From the IMG/VR virus record IMGVR_UViG_3300030106_005167, positions 1 to 26,363 of that record: DNA of 26,363 bases, one strand, 5' to 3'. Under the pieces are notes generated by a model. It was not told the DNA's origin, made no database searches, and saw nothing but the letters and a program-made list of their open reading frames with translations. Shown here piece after piece: positions 1 through 8,787 of this stretch. Within the stretch, counting starts at the first letter, position 1. Each line of letters opens with the position of its first letter. Origin of the DNA: a virus. The translations under genes were made by a program, and so were the position numbers.

Positions 1-1781
1 TTACAACCCTCTAGTATCTCTATACAAGAGTTGTCTTCAGTGTTAGCAAATTCGTTATAGTTAAACGCTAGAGAGTCTAGACATCCATACACTACTGGTA
101 TACAACTAAAATCTTCTGTGTTAGCTTCTTCGTTATAATTAAAAGCTTCAGGATCAGTGCAACCTAACACTGTAATAAAACAAGTACCATTGTCTACGTT
201 AGCTTGTGGGTCGTAATTATCAGCAACAGGATCCATGCAACCAAAGTATATGCAACTACCATCTTCTACATTAGCAGCAAAGTTATAGTTCCAAGCTGTA
301 TTATCCATACAACCAACTACTACAGCAACACATCCACCATCATCTACATTAGCTAATGAATCGTAATTAAAAGCTAATTCGTTTGTACATCCATATACTG
401 CTTCAATACAGCTACCGTCATCTGTGTTAGCTTCATCGTTATAATTTATTGCAGACTCTTCTAAGCAACCATATACCTTAGGTATACAGTAGTCGCCACA
501 AAAAGGTAGCGAGTGATATACGTGCCAAAAAGGTGCTTGATAAGGTTTTAAAGCGCCTTGACCATTGTTAGCAAAAGGGTATACACCACCTTGTAATGTA
601 ATGTTACCAGCAGAGTTAATAAGTCTAAACGAGTTGTGCATCGTTTGAAAAGCAACTTCAGCTGGTGGAGTTTGTGGATTAGCTATTTCAAAGTAATAAA
701 CCTTAACTGGTTTATCTGTCTCTAGTATTATATTAAACTCTTGAGAATAATAACCAGGTCCCATAGTGTAAGTGCCTAGTATACTATCTTCTTGTACTAC
801 ACCTATATAGCAATCACCCCATCCGTCGCCACCATCATCTTCAATTACAAGCTTGTATTCACATACAGGTATTATTTCATTTAACGTAGCAAGCGAGTCG
901 TAGTTAAAAGCGTTAGGGTTTATACAACCAAGTGTGTGTAGTGTTTCGCAGCTACCATCATCAAGGTTTGCTTGTGGGTTAAACTCTATGTAAGTATTAT
1001 TAGTACAACCCTCAACTACTGGTATATCACACTGCTGTAGCCATATGGGACCTGAATAAGCAGCGTTACCAAAGTTAGCCTGAGGTAGAGCCCATAAAGT
1101 ATCTAAACTACCACAAGGCTCTGCATCGCCTAGTACAATTATATTACCATCAGTTCCACTATTATATAAAGATCCAGCAACACCATCACCGTATGTGTCG
1201 CTAAGTATTATTTCAACTCCAGTTTCAGGTATACAAACATCATATATAATAGTTTGATTAGCCTCCTCATAAGTGTACTCTCCAGCTACCACATTATCAA
1301 CTGGTTGACCGTTAGATAAGTCTGTTATAATCCAACCTGTCTCACTTGGGAACTGATCAAGTGTTAGCTGTAAAATAATTTTGGCCTCTCCGTCAGAGCA
1401 ACTAACTCCAACACAGCTGCCATCGTCAACTTCTGCCCAAGGATTATAGTTTGGCGCTTCAGGTTCTGCACAACCAAACACAGGATAGTCACAACTACCG
1501 TCATCTATTGTAGCTTCAGGCACGAAGTTTAAAGCTAAAAAATCCATACAACCTAATATAGTATCTAATATAGGTATAGGACAATCACCTTCATCGTAGT
1601 TAAACTCTTCACAATTAAAATAAACAGGTATACCGTTATAAGTGTAAGCACCATCGTCACACCAGCCGTCACCTATCCAACCTGACACAGCTGTTACATC
1701 TGTGCCTAAACAATCATACAAAGTATCTTGAGCGTTTAAGCTACTAGATAAAATAATTAATAGTAAAAGTATTCTCTTCAT
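1..1781 (-). CDS. Secreted cysteine-rich repeat protein, Bacteroidota surface type (C-terminus beyond window)
   Basis: The frame is open from an ATG at 1779-1781 to the left edge, giving 593 codons with no stop. Residues 1-18 form a signal peptide: basic MKR, a run of Leu/Ile, then SLNA-Q as a likely signal peptidase I site. Residues 33-67 (WIGDGWCDDG, then NCEEFNYDEGDC) resemble an LNR/Notch-like calcium-binding motif. Ten copies of a 21-23 residue repeat of the pattern GC-x5-NYN/D-x2-AN-x-DDGSC follow at about 77-97, 103-123, 258-278, 285-307 (degenerate), 438-458, 464-484, 490-510, 514-534, 540-560 and 566-586; an eleventh starts at the edge. Between them lie two beta-type domains containing YGDG and GDGWGD. 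Such architectures are known from secreted Bacteroidota proteins; their presence in a phage late operon is unusual. It is the last gene seen in the minus-strand run, 11 bases after its neighbour. Role unknown: adhesion, surface modification of the infected cell, or a virion protein are all possible. Confidence 0.85.
   Translation of the reverse strand, partial: MKRILLLLIILSSSLNAQDTLYDCLGTDVTAVSGWIGDGWCDDGAYTYNGIPVYFNCEEFNYDEGDCPIPILDTILGCMDFLALNFVPEATIDDGSCDYPVFGCAEPEAPNYNPWAEVDDGSCVGVSCSDGEAKIILQLTLDQFPSETGWIITDLSNGQPVDNVVAGEYTYEEANQTIIYDVCIPETGVEIILSDTYGDGVAGSLYNSGTDGNIIVLGDAEPCGSLDTLWALPQANFGNAAYSGPIWLQQCDIPVVEGCTNNTYIEFNPQANLDDGSCETLHTLGCINPNAFNYDSLATLNEIIPVCEYKLVIEDDGGDGWGDCYIGVVQEDSILGTYTMGPGYYSQEFNIILETDKPVKVYYFEIANPQTPPAEVAFQTMHNSFRLINSAGNITLQGGVYPFANNGQGALKPYQAPFWHVYHSLPFCGDYCIPKVYGCLEESAINYNDEANTDDGSCIEAVYGCTNELAFNYDSLANVDDGGCVAVVVGCMDNTAWNYNFAANVEDGSCIYFGCMDPVADNYDPQANVDNGTCFITVLGCTDPEAFNYNEEANTEDFSCIPVVYGCLDSLAFNYNEFANTEDNSCIEILEGC
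3..470 (-). repeat. In-gene tandem repeat encoding GC...NY...DDGSC units
   Basis: Six complete tandem units plus the beginning of a seventh, spaced about 72-78 bases apart, each coding for a block with fixed Gly-Cys, Asn-Tyr, Ala-Asn and a closing Cys. The DNA copies have diverged (different codons for the same residues) while the protein pattern is kept, so the unit is under protein-level selection rather than being a recent slippage product. Confidence 0.85.
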
Positions 1782-1792
1782 ATATATTTAAT

Positions 1793-2152
1793 TTAACATT
1801 TCCATCTTCTTCTCGCAGCTTTCCCTCTTTCACTAGTCCAACTTCTTGATCTAGCACAAAAGCTTTTTCTACGTTTAGCAGCTTTACTACCTGCTTTGAC
1901 TTTACCTGTTACAGGCGCAGAAAGCGTACTGCCTGGGTTTTCTTTTTTATAAGCTTTTCTACCAGCCTCAGTCATACCAGCTCCTTCTTTAGCGTGAAGA
2001 AAGTGTCGACCTTTTCCTCTAGTAGTTTTTCTTAGTTTTTTAAACGGATGACCTTCAGTTCTTTCTTTAGGCAAGTTATCACCCTGCATAAACGTTCTAC
2101 GTCTACCGCAGCTAGTAACTTTATACGGATTATTTTTCTGTTTATATGCCAT
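1793..2152 (-). CDS. Small highly basic phage protein with KRRKSFCAR motif
   Basis: 119 residues, very rich in Lys/Arg, with scattered Cys and no membrane segment. The N-terminus MAYKQKNNPYK resembles that of the next gene upstream (MSYVQKNNPIKK). Residues 57-105 carry GAGMTEAGRKAYKKENPGS followed by KAAKRRKSFCARSRSW, a pattern I recognise from small uncharacterised proteins of marine phages (DUF6321-like, from memory). PFKKL at residues 36-40 belongs to the short tag shared with several neighbours. The start overlaps the stop of the preceding gene by one base (TAATG), suggesting translational coupling. Nucleic-acid binding is likely from composition, but the function is unknown. Confidence 0.75.
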   Translation of the reverse strand: MAYKQKNNPYKVTSCGRRRTFMQGDNLPKERTEGHPFKKLRKTTRGKGRHFLHAKEGAGMTEAGRKAYKKENPGSTLSAPVTGKVKAGSKAAKRRKSFCARSRSWTSERGKAARRRWKC

Positions 2153-2430
2153 TAGTTCTCACCACATTTTTTCTTTGGGTTACCTACTTGCACCCAGTTT
2201 TCTTTTTTAAACCAGTCTCTAAGAGTAGCACCTTTCTTTCTAGCGCCTTTTACATTTGACTTGCTAGACCTTCTATAACCACCACTTGCCGCAGCCTTAC
2301 GTTTAGCACTAGTAACTTTAGATCTTTCACTAGCACTCATGCTACGAACTTTAGCAGCAGGCAAACAAACTTTTTTTGTGCCTCCACCTTTAATCTTTTT
2401 TATAGGATTATTTTTTTGTACGTAACTCAT
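2152..2430 (-). CDS. Small highly basic phage protein, LRDWFKKENW motif
   Basis: 92 residues, strongly basic. The N-terminus MSYVQKNNPIKK matches the neighbouring 119-residue protein. The middle is Ser/Lys/Ala rich, and the C-terminus carries GATLRDWFKKENWVQVGNP ahead of a Cys-containing basic end. That motif recalls a small uncharacterised family in phages and large DNA viruses (DUF5872-like, from memory, not verified). It overlaps the preceding gene by 23 bases and the following gene by one. Function unknown; the set of basic proteins could coat or condense DNA, or be packaged in the head. Confidence 0.7.
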   Translation of the reverse strand: MSYVQKNNPIKKIKGGGTKKVCLPAAKVRSMSASERSKVTSAKRKAAASGGYRRSSKSNVKGARKKGATLRDWFKKENWVQVGNPKKKCGEN

Positions 2431-2872
2431 TTTGCTTTTTTAATTGCGCTTTAGCTTGTTTAGCTAATCTTGATTGTTCCATTTTACCCATAACTCTAGC
2501 TCTCTGCTCTAACACTGTTAGTATCTGTATTTTTCTAGCGTATGGTTTATTTATTCTTTTTACTTTAGCTATCGTCTTTCTAGCATCAGACACTGTAGCA
2601 AATTTTATAGATACAGTATCTTTAGGATTTTCATCTGTATATAATCTTCTGCCACTGCCTTTAGGTTTTTTACCAGTACCAACTAAAGGATCTTTACGTT
2701 TCTTAGCAGGTGAAGGCCTATTAGTTTGCATGTTGATAAACCAATTAGCTAACTGTTTATCTCTAGCTGTAGCATCTTTTCTAGACTTTAATTTTCTAGC
2801 TTTTTCTACAGTTACATCACCTCCATACAGCTTAGATATTCTAGCTTTTAAAACACCTCTATAAGCTTTCAT
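2408..2872 (-). CDS. Basic hypothetical protein
   Basis: 154 residues, rich in Lys/Arg and predicted largely helical. Near the N-terminus is LKARISKLYGGDVTVEKARKLKSRKD, a helix-turn-helix-like helical stretch; further on are KLAN-type segments and a Lys/Gln/Ala-rich C-terminal helix (about residues 105-154). There are no Cys residues, signal peptide or membrane segments. The start overlaps the previous stop by 4 bases and the end overlaps the next gene by 23 bases, so it sits inside the same translation-coupled cluster of small basic proteins. I do not recognise the family. Confidence 0.65.
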   Translation of the reverse strand: MKAYRGVLKARISKLYGGDVTVEKARKLKSRKDATARDKQLANWFINMQTNRPSPAKKRKDPLVGTGKKPKGSGRRLYTDENPKDTVSIKFATVSDARKTIAKVKRINKPYARKIQILTVLEQRARVMGKMEQSRLAKQAKAQLKKQNELRTKK

Positions 2873-3132
2873 TTTTTACCTAATCTTTTTCTAACTATAT
2901 CCATAGTTCTGCGCATCTTAGCTGCATACTTAGGATCTTTACCTCTTCTAAAAACAACTTGTTGATTTAAGCTACTGATAATCTTAGATAGATTACCTTT
3001 GCGAGACTTAATCATCCAGCTAGCTAAAGATGAAGCTGACAGTTCTTTGAACTTACCCTTAGCGTCTGGTGCATCAGAGTGTTTAAAGTCACCCATCTTT
3101 TTCTTAAATGGTGAGTTCATTTTAAATGCCAT
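2869..3132 (-). CDS. Basic small protein with MAFKMNSPFKKK N-terminal tag
   Basis: 87 residues from the ATG at 3130-3132. A longer frame to 3204 exists but would overlap the upstream gene by about 70 bases. The chosen start is supported because its first 12 residues, MAFKMNSPFKKK, are almost identical to the N-terminus of the next gene upstream (MAFKMKSPFKKK). The rest (GDFKHSDAPDAKGKFKELS, then ASWMIKSRKGNLSKIISSL) is helical and basic and ends in RKRLGKK. No membrane segment. Beyond the shared tag the two proteins are unrelated. Function unknown. Confidence 0.65.
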   Translation of the reverse strand: MAFKMNSPFKKKMGDFKHSDAPDAKGKFKELSASSLASWMIKSRKGNLSKIISSLNQQVVFRRGKDPKYAAKMRRTMDIVRKRLGKK

Positions 3133-3133
3133 A

Positions 3134-3301
3134 CTACTTCTTTTTACTAGTACCCCAGTTAGAAGCGCCTTTCTTTCTACATTGTACAAGCTGACCTGAA
3201 GCATAAGCTGAAGGCCAAACCTTAACTCTTGATTTTACCTTGTGATAACAAGCATCTTTAGTACCTTTCTTTTTAAAAGGTGATTTCATTTTAAAAGCCA
3301 T
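3134..3301 (-). CDS. Very small basic protein with KVWPSAYASG motif
   Basis: 55 residues from the ATG at 3299-3301; an upstream TTG start would add six residues and run into the preceding gene. It begins MAFKMKSPFKKK, the tag shared with the following gene. The body reads DACYHKVKSRVKVWPSAYAS followed by GQLVQCRKKGASNWG. The KVWPSAYASG-x-LV-x-CR pattern is one I recognise from many small phage and giant-virus proteins of unknown role. The two Cys could be functional. One base separates it from the next gene's start. Confidence 0.7.
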   Translation of the reverse strand: MAFKMKSPFKKKGTKDACYHKVKSRVKVWPSAYASGQLVQCRKKGASNWGTSKKK

Positions 3302-3305
3302 AACT

Positions 3306-3518
3306 TTATTTTTTAGCAAACTTTTCTACGCCTGATATACCGAAGCAACCAAGTACAACCCAAACAAAAGAGTTGTACACGTATTCGTTTATTATTAAAT
3401 CCTGACCTACCCAACCAGTGACTAAGTCAGCTATCATTATTAAACACATAACAGCAAAAGCTATAAAACCAACTACGGCTTTTTCGTTCCAGTCGTTATT
3501 ATCTTTAAATATTTCCAT
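3306..3518 (-). CDS. Small membrane protein, holin-like
   Basis: 70 residues with two hydrophobic segments, about residues 14-36 (FIAFAVMCLIMIADLVTGWV) and 46-64 (FVWVVLGCFGISGV), a charged N-terminus with DNND and a basic C-terminus (EKFAKK). This is the size and layout of class II holins, which form pores in the inner membrane at lysis. No endolysin is adjacent, so the assignment rests on topology alone; another small membrane role is possible. The start overlaps the stop of the 110-residue upstream gene by one base. Confidence 0.65.
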   Translation of the reverse strand: MEIFKDNNDWNEKAVVGFIAFAVMCLIMIADLVTGWVGQDLIINEYVYNSFVWVVLGCFGISGVEKFAKK

Positions 3519-3850
3519 TACGCAACTTTAACGGTGCCACCATCATTGTACAACGTTCCAGCTGTTCCTCTACTTTGAGGTAGACTTCTAGCGTTAGTTA
3601 CGCTAGTAATATCAACGCCATCATCACTACTGTTTTGGACAGACTTAACTAGTATATGTAAGAAAGCTCTAAGCTTGTCTGCTGTTATATTTCTATTACC
3701 ATCTTGAAAAAGCTCTTCTACCATATCTAACAGTTCTGCTCTTTCTCTTTTTTCATTTGCATCTACAGTTACTTTAGAATCTGTATTTGTTGCGACTAAA
3801 CCTCTATATCTAGTTCTTCTTTCTGAGTTTGTATAATCTCCTTTTGCCAT
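3518..3850 (-). CDS. Hypothetical virion-type protein with LYNDGGTVKVA C-terminus
   Basis: 110 residues, soluble. The N-terminal third is charged and helical (NEKRERAELLDMVEELFQDG), the middle is ITADKLRAFLHILVKSV, and the C-terminus is Gly/Thr-rich, ending SRGTAGTLYNDGGTVKVA. Endings of the type LPxS....AGxLYNDxGTVKV are common in phage structural proteins, which supports a virion or tail-associated role. It directly follows the giant fibre gene (16-base gap) and could be a fibre partner or assembly factor. No enzymatic motif seen. Confidence 0.65.
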   Translation of the reverse strand: MAKGDYTNSERRTRYRGLVATNTDSKVTVDANEKRERAELLDMVEELFQDGNRNITADKLRAFLHILVKSVQNSSDDGVDITSVTNARSLPQSRGTAGTLYNDGGTVKVA

Positions 3851-3866
3851 TTTATTTATTTATTTA

Positions 3867-6800
3867 TTATATGAATGAATCGTCGAAATCGTCTGACCAG
3901 TTTTTAGAAGCACCAGTGCTATGTTTAGCGCTACTAGCACGAAAGTTTCTTTTAACTTCTGATGCACTTAATACTCTGTTGTAAAGCTTAACATCATCTA
4001 TTAAACTAGTATATTGCCTTGTAGCAAGGCTATTACCATCAACATAATGATCTACTCCTATTCTCAAAGGAGTTGCAGTATCAACATCTACATTAAGACC
4101 AGCGTTGTTTTGAGTATGGTCATCTCGCTCATCACCATCAAGATATGTTTTTATAACAGTGTTAGATCTAGTAATAACAGCGTGATACCACTGACCTTCA
4201 TTTAAACCTGAACTAGGACCAAAGTACCTTGTTTGTGAACCAGGGTTTAACCTAACACCAAACCTAGCGCTATTTGTTGCTAAATTAAAACCACTACCAC
4301 CGCTTGTGCTAATGTCACCATTAGAAAGTATAACGTTCCAACCACTACCTTGATCTTCATACGCGTATTTAACCCAACACTCTAGACTAAAATCTTCTTT
4401 ACCAAAAGCATAGTCTTGTGAAGGTATTTCCGCGTAACCATTTTTATCAAAGTTAAAAGATTTTTGTCTTACTCTATTCATTGGTAAACCTAAAGAATCT
4501 TTTTTAAACAAAGGAACTTCTTGCAATTGTAACAGCTTACTTATATTAGATGTACCGTTATTACCGTAAGGTGATAAATCAGTCCAAGTGTCAACACCAT
4601 TGTTTCTCCAATATCCTAATAAATCTTTTTCAATTAAGTTTAAGTTTCTAGCAGATATAATGTTTCCTTGAATTTTTGTATCAGTAAATGGAAATATCTG
4701 TATGTGTTGACTTGTTGCGTTATCACATAAAAACTCTTTTTGATATAACTGAAACTCGTTAGTTGCTTCTACACGCTGAGCCTCACCAGAACCAGTCTGA
4801 GGATCTTGACCATTAGTTTTTGAAAGTCTAAAATAAACTTCACCAGGTATTTTAGATTTTAATTCAACTTGAATAACGTATCTTTTACCAATAGTTAAGT
4901 GAGAAGAAATGTCAGTTGTTAATCTATGATGCCAAGTGTTATCACCTACAGTAACTATTTCTATAGAAAAACCATTTAGTATACTTGAAAGTCTATTTAA
5001 ACCATTAAGACCGTCTGAAGTAAAGCCATGATTAGTAAAGAAAACACTATCAGAAGTGAGATTATAACCGCTACTACTACCATAAGCAGTAAACTCAGAA
5101 AAGTCACCATCAATATCTTTCTCTTCATTAATACTACTGTGATCTCTAATATCTAAAGCTGTACCATCGTTAAATATTTCTTGGACTTCAGCTGAAGAAA
5201 GTTCTTTATTAAATATAGATAATTCATCTAAAAAACATGTTGAAGAACTCGTTGAACCATAACTACCTATATATCTGTATCTATACGTTCCATCACTGTT
5301 ACCACTTCCAGCAACTGTATTAGTTAATACACCATTAACGTAACACTTAGCGATTGGATCATTTCCACTTGCTCTAGTAACACATATATGAGATAACTTA
5401 TTTTCTGATAAATCAGGGAAGTCAAAAGTTACAACGCTATTATTTATTCTCCAATATAACAGCTCGTTTTGGTCTTCTATTCTAATATAATCTTCACCGG
5501 TAGCAGTTCCAAGAATATAATTTTCAGGCGTGTCGGCATTTACTCCTATCGCATACCAAAAAGATATACTAATAGGTTCGTTATCTGCAATAGTTTGCAT
5601 ACTACCAAGATCAACTTTTTCATTTACACCAGTAAAAACTCCTTTCTTAGAATAAGAAGACATAGCAAATTGAGGTATATAAGGTTGATTATATACCCAG
5701 TTAGCATCTACAAAACTAGTTTGTAAAGCTGAATTAGGTAACGTTATTTCTTTTATAGTTAGATTATCTATATAGCCCGCAGCATTGTTATTACTTCCGT
5801 CTTCTTTTACACCAAAATACTTAGTATTAGCACTATGTGTAAAAAACTTTGTGTAAGTGGTAAACGCTATGTTAGATGATGTTATAGTTGCTAGTGCTGT
5901 CTGTACAGAAGATCCAGTACCAGTTTTATTCAATGCAGATGTGTTGTTAAATTGTAATATAAAATCATCGCCAGACCCAAGATGTCTAACATCTACTTTA
6001 AGTACATATAGTTTATTAGCAGTTAATATAGAGTCTAAATCTAAATAACTTCTATCACCATTGCCTATAGCTTGAAACTTTATAGAGTGACTACCGTTGC
6101 TAAAAACAGAAGAGTCTGCTGTTATTTTTGAAGAAGTAAAACCTGTAGTACCGTCTGTACTAGTTGGTATGTTAACACTTTCGTTGGTAACACTAGTAGG
6201 ATTAGCAAATGTGTTTAGTTCTTTACCTAAAATCGGAGCAGCGTTGTAAACTCTACTGTTTTGCCCTTCATTTAATCTAAATAAACCTTTACAGAAGTGG
6301 GGTAGTATAGACTCGCTAGTTGTTATTTCTTTTACAGAAGCGTTTGTTACGTAAAGATCACAACTCACACCAGAGCTATGTCTATATATTCTAAAATCGT
6401 CGCTTGTAGCAAATAATCTAAACGTATGAGTACCATCACCTAAATTTCTAATAACAGCTCTAGCGTTGTACACTTGAATCTCACTGCCTGCTAATATTTC
6501 TTCTACACCTATTGTAACCTCATAAAGCCTACCAACAGTTAAAACATCTTGACTTATACCTACAGCGGCATTATCACTGCTTGTATGATCAAATTTTATT
6601 CTTACTTTCCCGTTCTCATATATAACATCATCTACTCCATTGCCTTGATCGTTTAGCTTAGTCCAGTCGTTTGGAAAAGGATCTGTAGTAAAATTACCAT
6701 TAGTTATAACCTCTTGTCCTAAAACTTTAGTTCTGATGTCGTCAATAACATCCTTGTCAGGGTTGTTATAATCAAATGATACATCGTCGTTTGACCAAGC

Positions 6801-8786
6801 TACGTCGTATATTTGAAAGTCTGCTTGCTTACCTCTAAAATAATAATTGTCCGTAGCACCGTGTCTTCCTATAGCTAAGGAATCTTGCGTAGTAAAAGGA
6901 AGAGTTGATTCTTTAGCATACACAAATTTACCATCTAAATAAACTCTAGCCATTAAACCATCTACAACAACAACTACTCTATACCATCTGTTAAGCTCTA
7001 ATGATGGGATGCTACCGGTCTCTATACCAGTTCCAGGGTTGTTACCAAAAGCTAATCTTAGTGTATTAACACCACCATCACTTGGTGTCCAAAGATAAAA
7101 CCTATTATCACCATTTTGACCTGTAGAAAATATCATATAATTACCCATCTCACTAGCGTTGAACCAAGTTGCTACCGTAAACTTGGTAGTGTAAGTAACA
7201 TAAGTATTATCTAGTAAACCAGTATCTATATAATCTGAGTTGTGACCACCTGTATTAGCAAAGTTCAAACAAGTACCACTATATAACACAGCATCATTTC
7301 TATTGTTTGAAAAGTCTTTAACAGAGTTTGTAATGGCTCGACAACTTATATTACCTATAGTACCACGGAAACTACCTCCAAAAAATCTTAACTTACCTTT
7401 ATCAGTTAAAGAGTTTGGCGCTTTTATTATAACCTTATGATGTCCTACAGAGTTAAACGTACCTCCACCAGAAGGAGTACCATCATTCCCGTTATTAATA
7501 TCGCAAACTAAACCACCACTTGTTCTAGATAATATATCAAACTCTACCTGGTATTCTCTATTAGTTTCTGCGTCTATAAATACTTCTAAATTGTTGTTGT
7601 CAGAAACACACTCTGCGAAACCGTCTTTAATTTCCCAACCTGTTTTGTTCGTCCAACTATAAGGATTCAACTTATACATTTTGAGTTCCTTTATAGTAAA
7701 ATTGTAAGCAGTTGAATTTTGTGTTTCTCTAGCTACGATTATAGTGTCAGAGGAAGCGTTAGGTGTCCATACAAATTGAACATGTTTCATAACACCATTA
7801 CCGTTGACGTCGTGCGCAAGTGTTGTTGTCGTAGCTGACGATACAAGACCACCACTATTACTAGTGTTATCTTGGAAGCGTATTTGTTTTCCATCAGCGC
7901 CTGCTCCGGGTAGTATTGAAGCCCTAAGTAAATACTGACAGCCAACGTCGTAATTCCAGTCAGCGCTGGCTTCAGTTTGTTGAACATAACTAAAATCGTT
8001 AAGACTATTATTGTCATCAGTATCAGGTACACTAATAAGAATACCTCCGCTAACACTAGAAACAGAAGTTATAGTATTACCTGAATCGTCTACTTTATCA
8101 CCACTAGTACTCCAGTTAGAAAGATTTGTTATACTAGGTAGTAAGTTACTAGTTGCAAGCTTACCATGATTAACTCTTTTAACACTTAAATTACTAATAG
8201 TTATAGATCCATTAGCACCATCTAATTTAAAAGCTATATTAGTTCTAGGACCAGCTGTACCTCCAAAAGTAAAGTACTCAGTGTGAGTTCCAACAGTTCT
8301 AGGTATAGCTGAGTAACTATCACCGGTGAAAACTCTAAATTCACCTGAAGCAGCAATATCACCTGTAACGCTTTCAACAGTGTAAGTAAGCACAAAGTCT
8401 GAGTCGGTTGGAAAACCTACACCAACAGTTCTATAATACTTTTCAGTTGTGTTACCAAAAGCTCTACCTACGTTGTTCACAGTGTGGTCAGTTACTACTA
8501 TAGTTAAAGAGTTATTACTTATAGAAGCAGAATAACTAGTAGGGTTAATATCTGGAATATTCCAGTCTATACCACCAGGAAGTGCAGAAGTATTAGTTAG
8601 AGCACCGTCTTTCGTAAAACCTCCGTTTACAAAGAGCTCTGGCCCTGTGTTAAAATCAGAGTTTTCAATTCTTTCTTCACCTAAAGGAGCTTGAGTTTTA
8701 TCAGATTTAAACCAAGCTTTTAAACCTCTAAGGACGACATTAGCAACCCTGCTACCTGCCGTAACTACGTTACCAATACCTAACAT
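3867..8786 (-). CDS. Giant tail fibre/adhesin with three LamG-like domains and carbohydrate-binding-like modules
   Basis: 1639 residues, by far the largest gene here. Three concanavalin/laminin-G-like jelly rolls are visible. Residues ~515-680 contain FTVATWFNASE, WYRVVVVVDG, ARVYLDGK and ADFQIYDVA. Residues ~1050-1215 contain ISISFWYAI, HICVTR, KCYVNGV and LDELSIFNKELSSAEV. Residues ~1440-1615 contain FSLECWVKY, GQWYHAVITR, KTYLDGD and IDDVKLYNRVLSASEV. Between and before them are blocks of ~150 residues resembling carbohydrate-binding beta-sandwiches, at ~50-205, 210-370, 690-822, 855-1015 and 1225-1385, often starting like LFVNGGFT or VITNGNFT and ending ITISNLSVKRV or IKEIT. LamG and carbohydrate-binding-like folds commonly bind glycans, so this is probably the receptor-binding fibre recognising host surface polysaccharide. 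No signal peptide and no catalytic motif are evident. The next gene starts only one base from its start codon side. Confidence 0.85.
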   Translation of the reverse strand: MLGIGNVVTAGSRVANVVLRGLKAWFKSDKTQAPLGEERIENSDFNTGPELFVNGGFTKDGALTNTSALPGGIDWNIPDINPTSYSASISNNSLTIVVTDHTVNNVGRAFGNTTEKYYRTVGVGFPTDSDFVLTYTVESVTGDIAASGEFRVFTGDSYSAIPRTVGTHTEYFTFGGTAGPRTNIAFKLDGANGSITISNLSVKRVNHGKLATSNLLPSITNLSNWSTSGDKVDDSGNTITSVSSVSGGILISVPDTDDNNSLNDFSYVQQTEASADWNYDVGCQYLLRASILPGAGADGKQIRFQDNTSNSGGLVSSATTTTLAHDVNGNGVMKHVQFVWTPNASSDTIIVARETQNSTAYNFTIKELKMYKLNPYSWTNKTGWEIKDGFAECVSDNNNLEVFIDAETNREYQVEFDILSRTSGGLVCDINNGNDGTPSGGGTFNSVGHHKVIIKAPNSLTDKGKLRFFGGSFRGTIGNISCRAITNSVKDFSNNRNDAVLYSGTCLNFANTGGHNSDYIDTGLLDNTYVTYTTKFTVATWFNASEMGNYMIFSTGQNGDNRFYLWTPSDGGVNTLRLAFGNNPGTGIETGSIPSLELNRWYRVVVVVDGLMARVYLDGKFVYAKESTLPFTTQDSLAIGRHGATDNYYFRGKQADFQIYDVAWSNDDVSFDYNNPDKDVIDDIRTKVLGQEVITNGNFTTDPFPNDWTKLNDQGNGVDDVIYENGKVRIKFDHTSSDNAAVGISQDVLTVGRLYEVTIGVEEILAGSEIQVYNARAVIRNLGDGTHTFRLFATSDDFRIYRHSSGVSCDLYVTNASVKEITTSESILPHFCKGLFRLNEGQNSRVYNAAPILGKELNTFANPTSVTNESVNIPTSTDGTTGFTSSKITADSSVFSNGSHSIKFQAIGNGDRSYLDLDSILTANKLYVLKVDVRHLGSGDDFILQFNNTSALNKTGTGSSVQTALATITSSNIAFTTYTKFFTHSANTKYFGVKEDGSNNNAAGYIDNLTIKEITLPNSALQTSFVDANWVYNQPYIPQFAMSSYSKKGVFTGVNEKVDLGSMQTIADNEPISISFWYAIGVNADTPENYILGTATGEDYIRIEDQNELLYWRINNSVVTFDFPDLSENKLSHICVTRASGNDPIAKCYVNGVLTNTVAGSGNSDGTYRYRYIGSYGSTSSSTCFLDELSIFNKELSSAEVQEIFNDGTALDIRDHSSINEEKDIDGDFSEFTAYGSSSGYNLTSDSVFFTNHGFTSDGLNGLNRLSSILNGFSIEIVTVGDNTWHHRLTTDISSHLTIGKRYVIQVELKSKIPGEVYFRLSKTNGQDPQTGSGEAQRVEATNEFQLYQKEFLCDNATSQHIQIFPFTDTKIQGNIISARNLNLIEKDLLGYWRNNGVDTWTDLSPYGNNGTSNISKLLQLQEVPLFKKDSLGLPMNRVRQKSFNFDKNGYAEIPSQDYAFGKEDFSLECWVKYAYEDQGSGWNVILSNGDISTSGGSGFNLATNSARFGVRLNPGSQTRYFGPSSGLNEGQWYHAVITRSNTVIKTYLDGDERDDHTQNNAGLNVDVDTATPLRIGVDHYVDGNSLATRQYTSLIDDVKLYNRVLSASEVKRNFRASSAKHSTGASKNWSDDFDDSFI

Positions 8787-8787
8787 A

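Noticed and set aside
3-470. Regularly spaced repeats that could suggest a CRISPR array
   Set aside because: The repeats are diverged at DNA level, lie in frame and encode a constant Cys/Asn-Tyr pattern; they are protein repeats.
3133-3204. N-terminal extension of the 87-residue basic protein
   Set aside because: The extra 24 residues would overlap the upstream gene by about 70 bases, and the internal start gives a tag identical in layout to the neighbouring gene.
7787-8056. Minus-strand 89-codon frame within the fibre gene
   Set aside because: A second frame on the same strand inside a continuous long protein with coherent domains; no separate leader.
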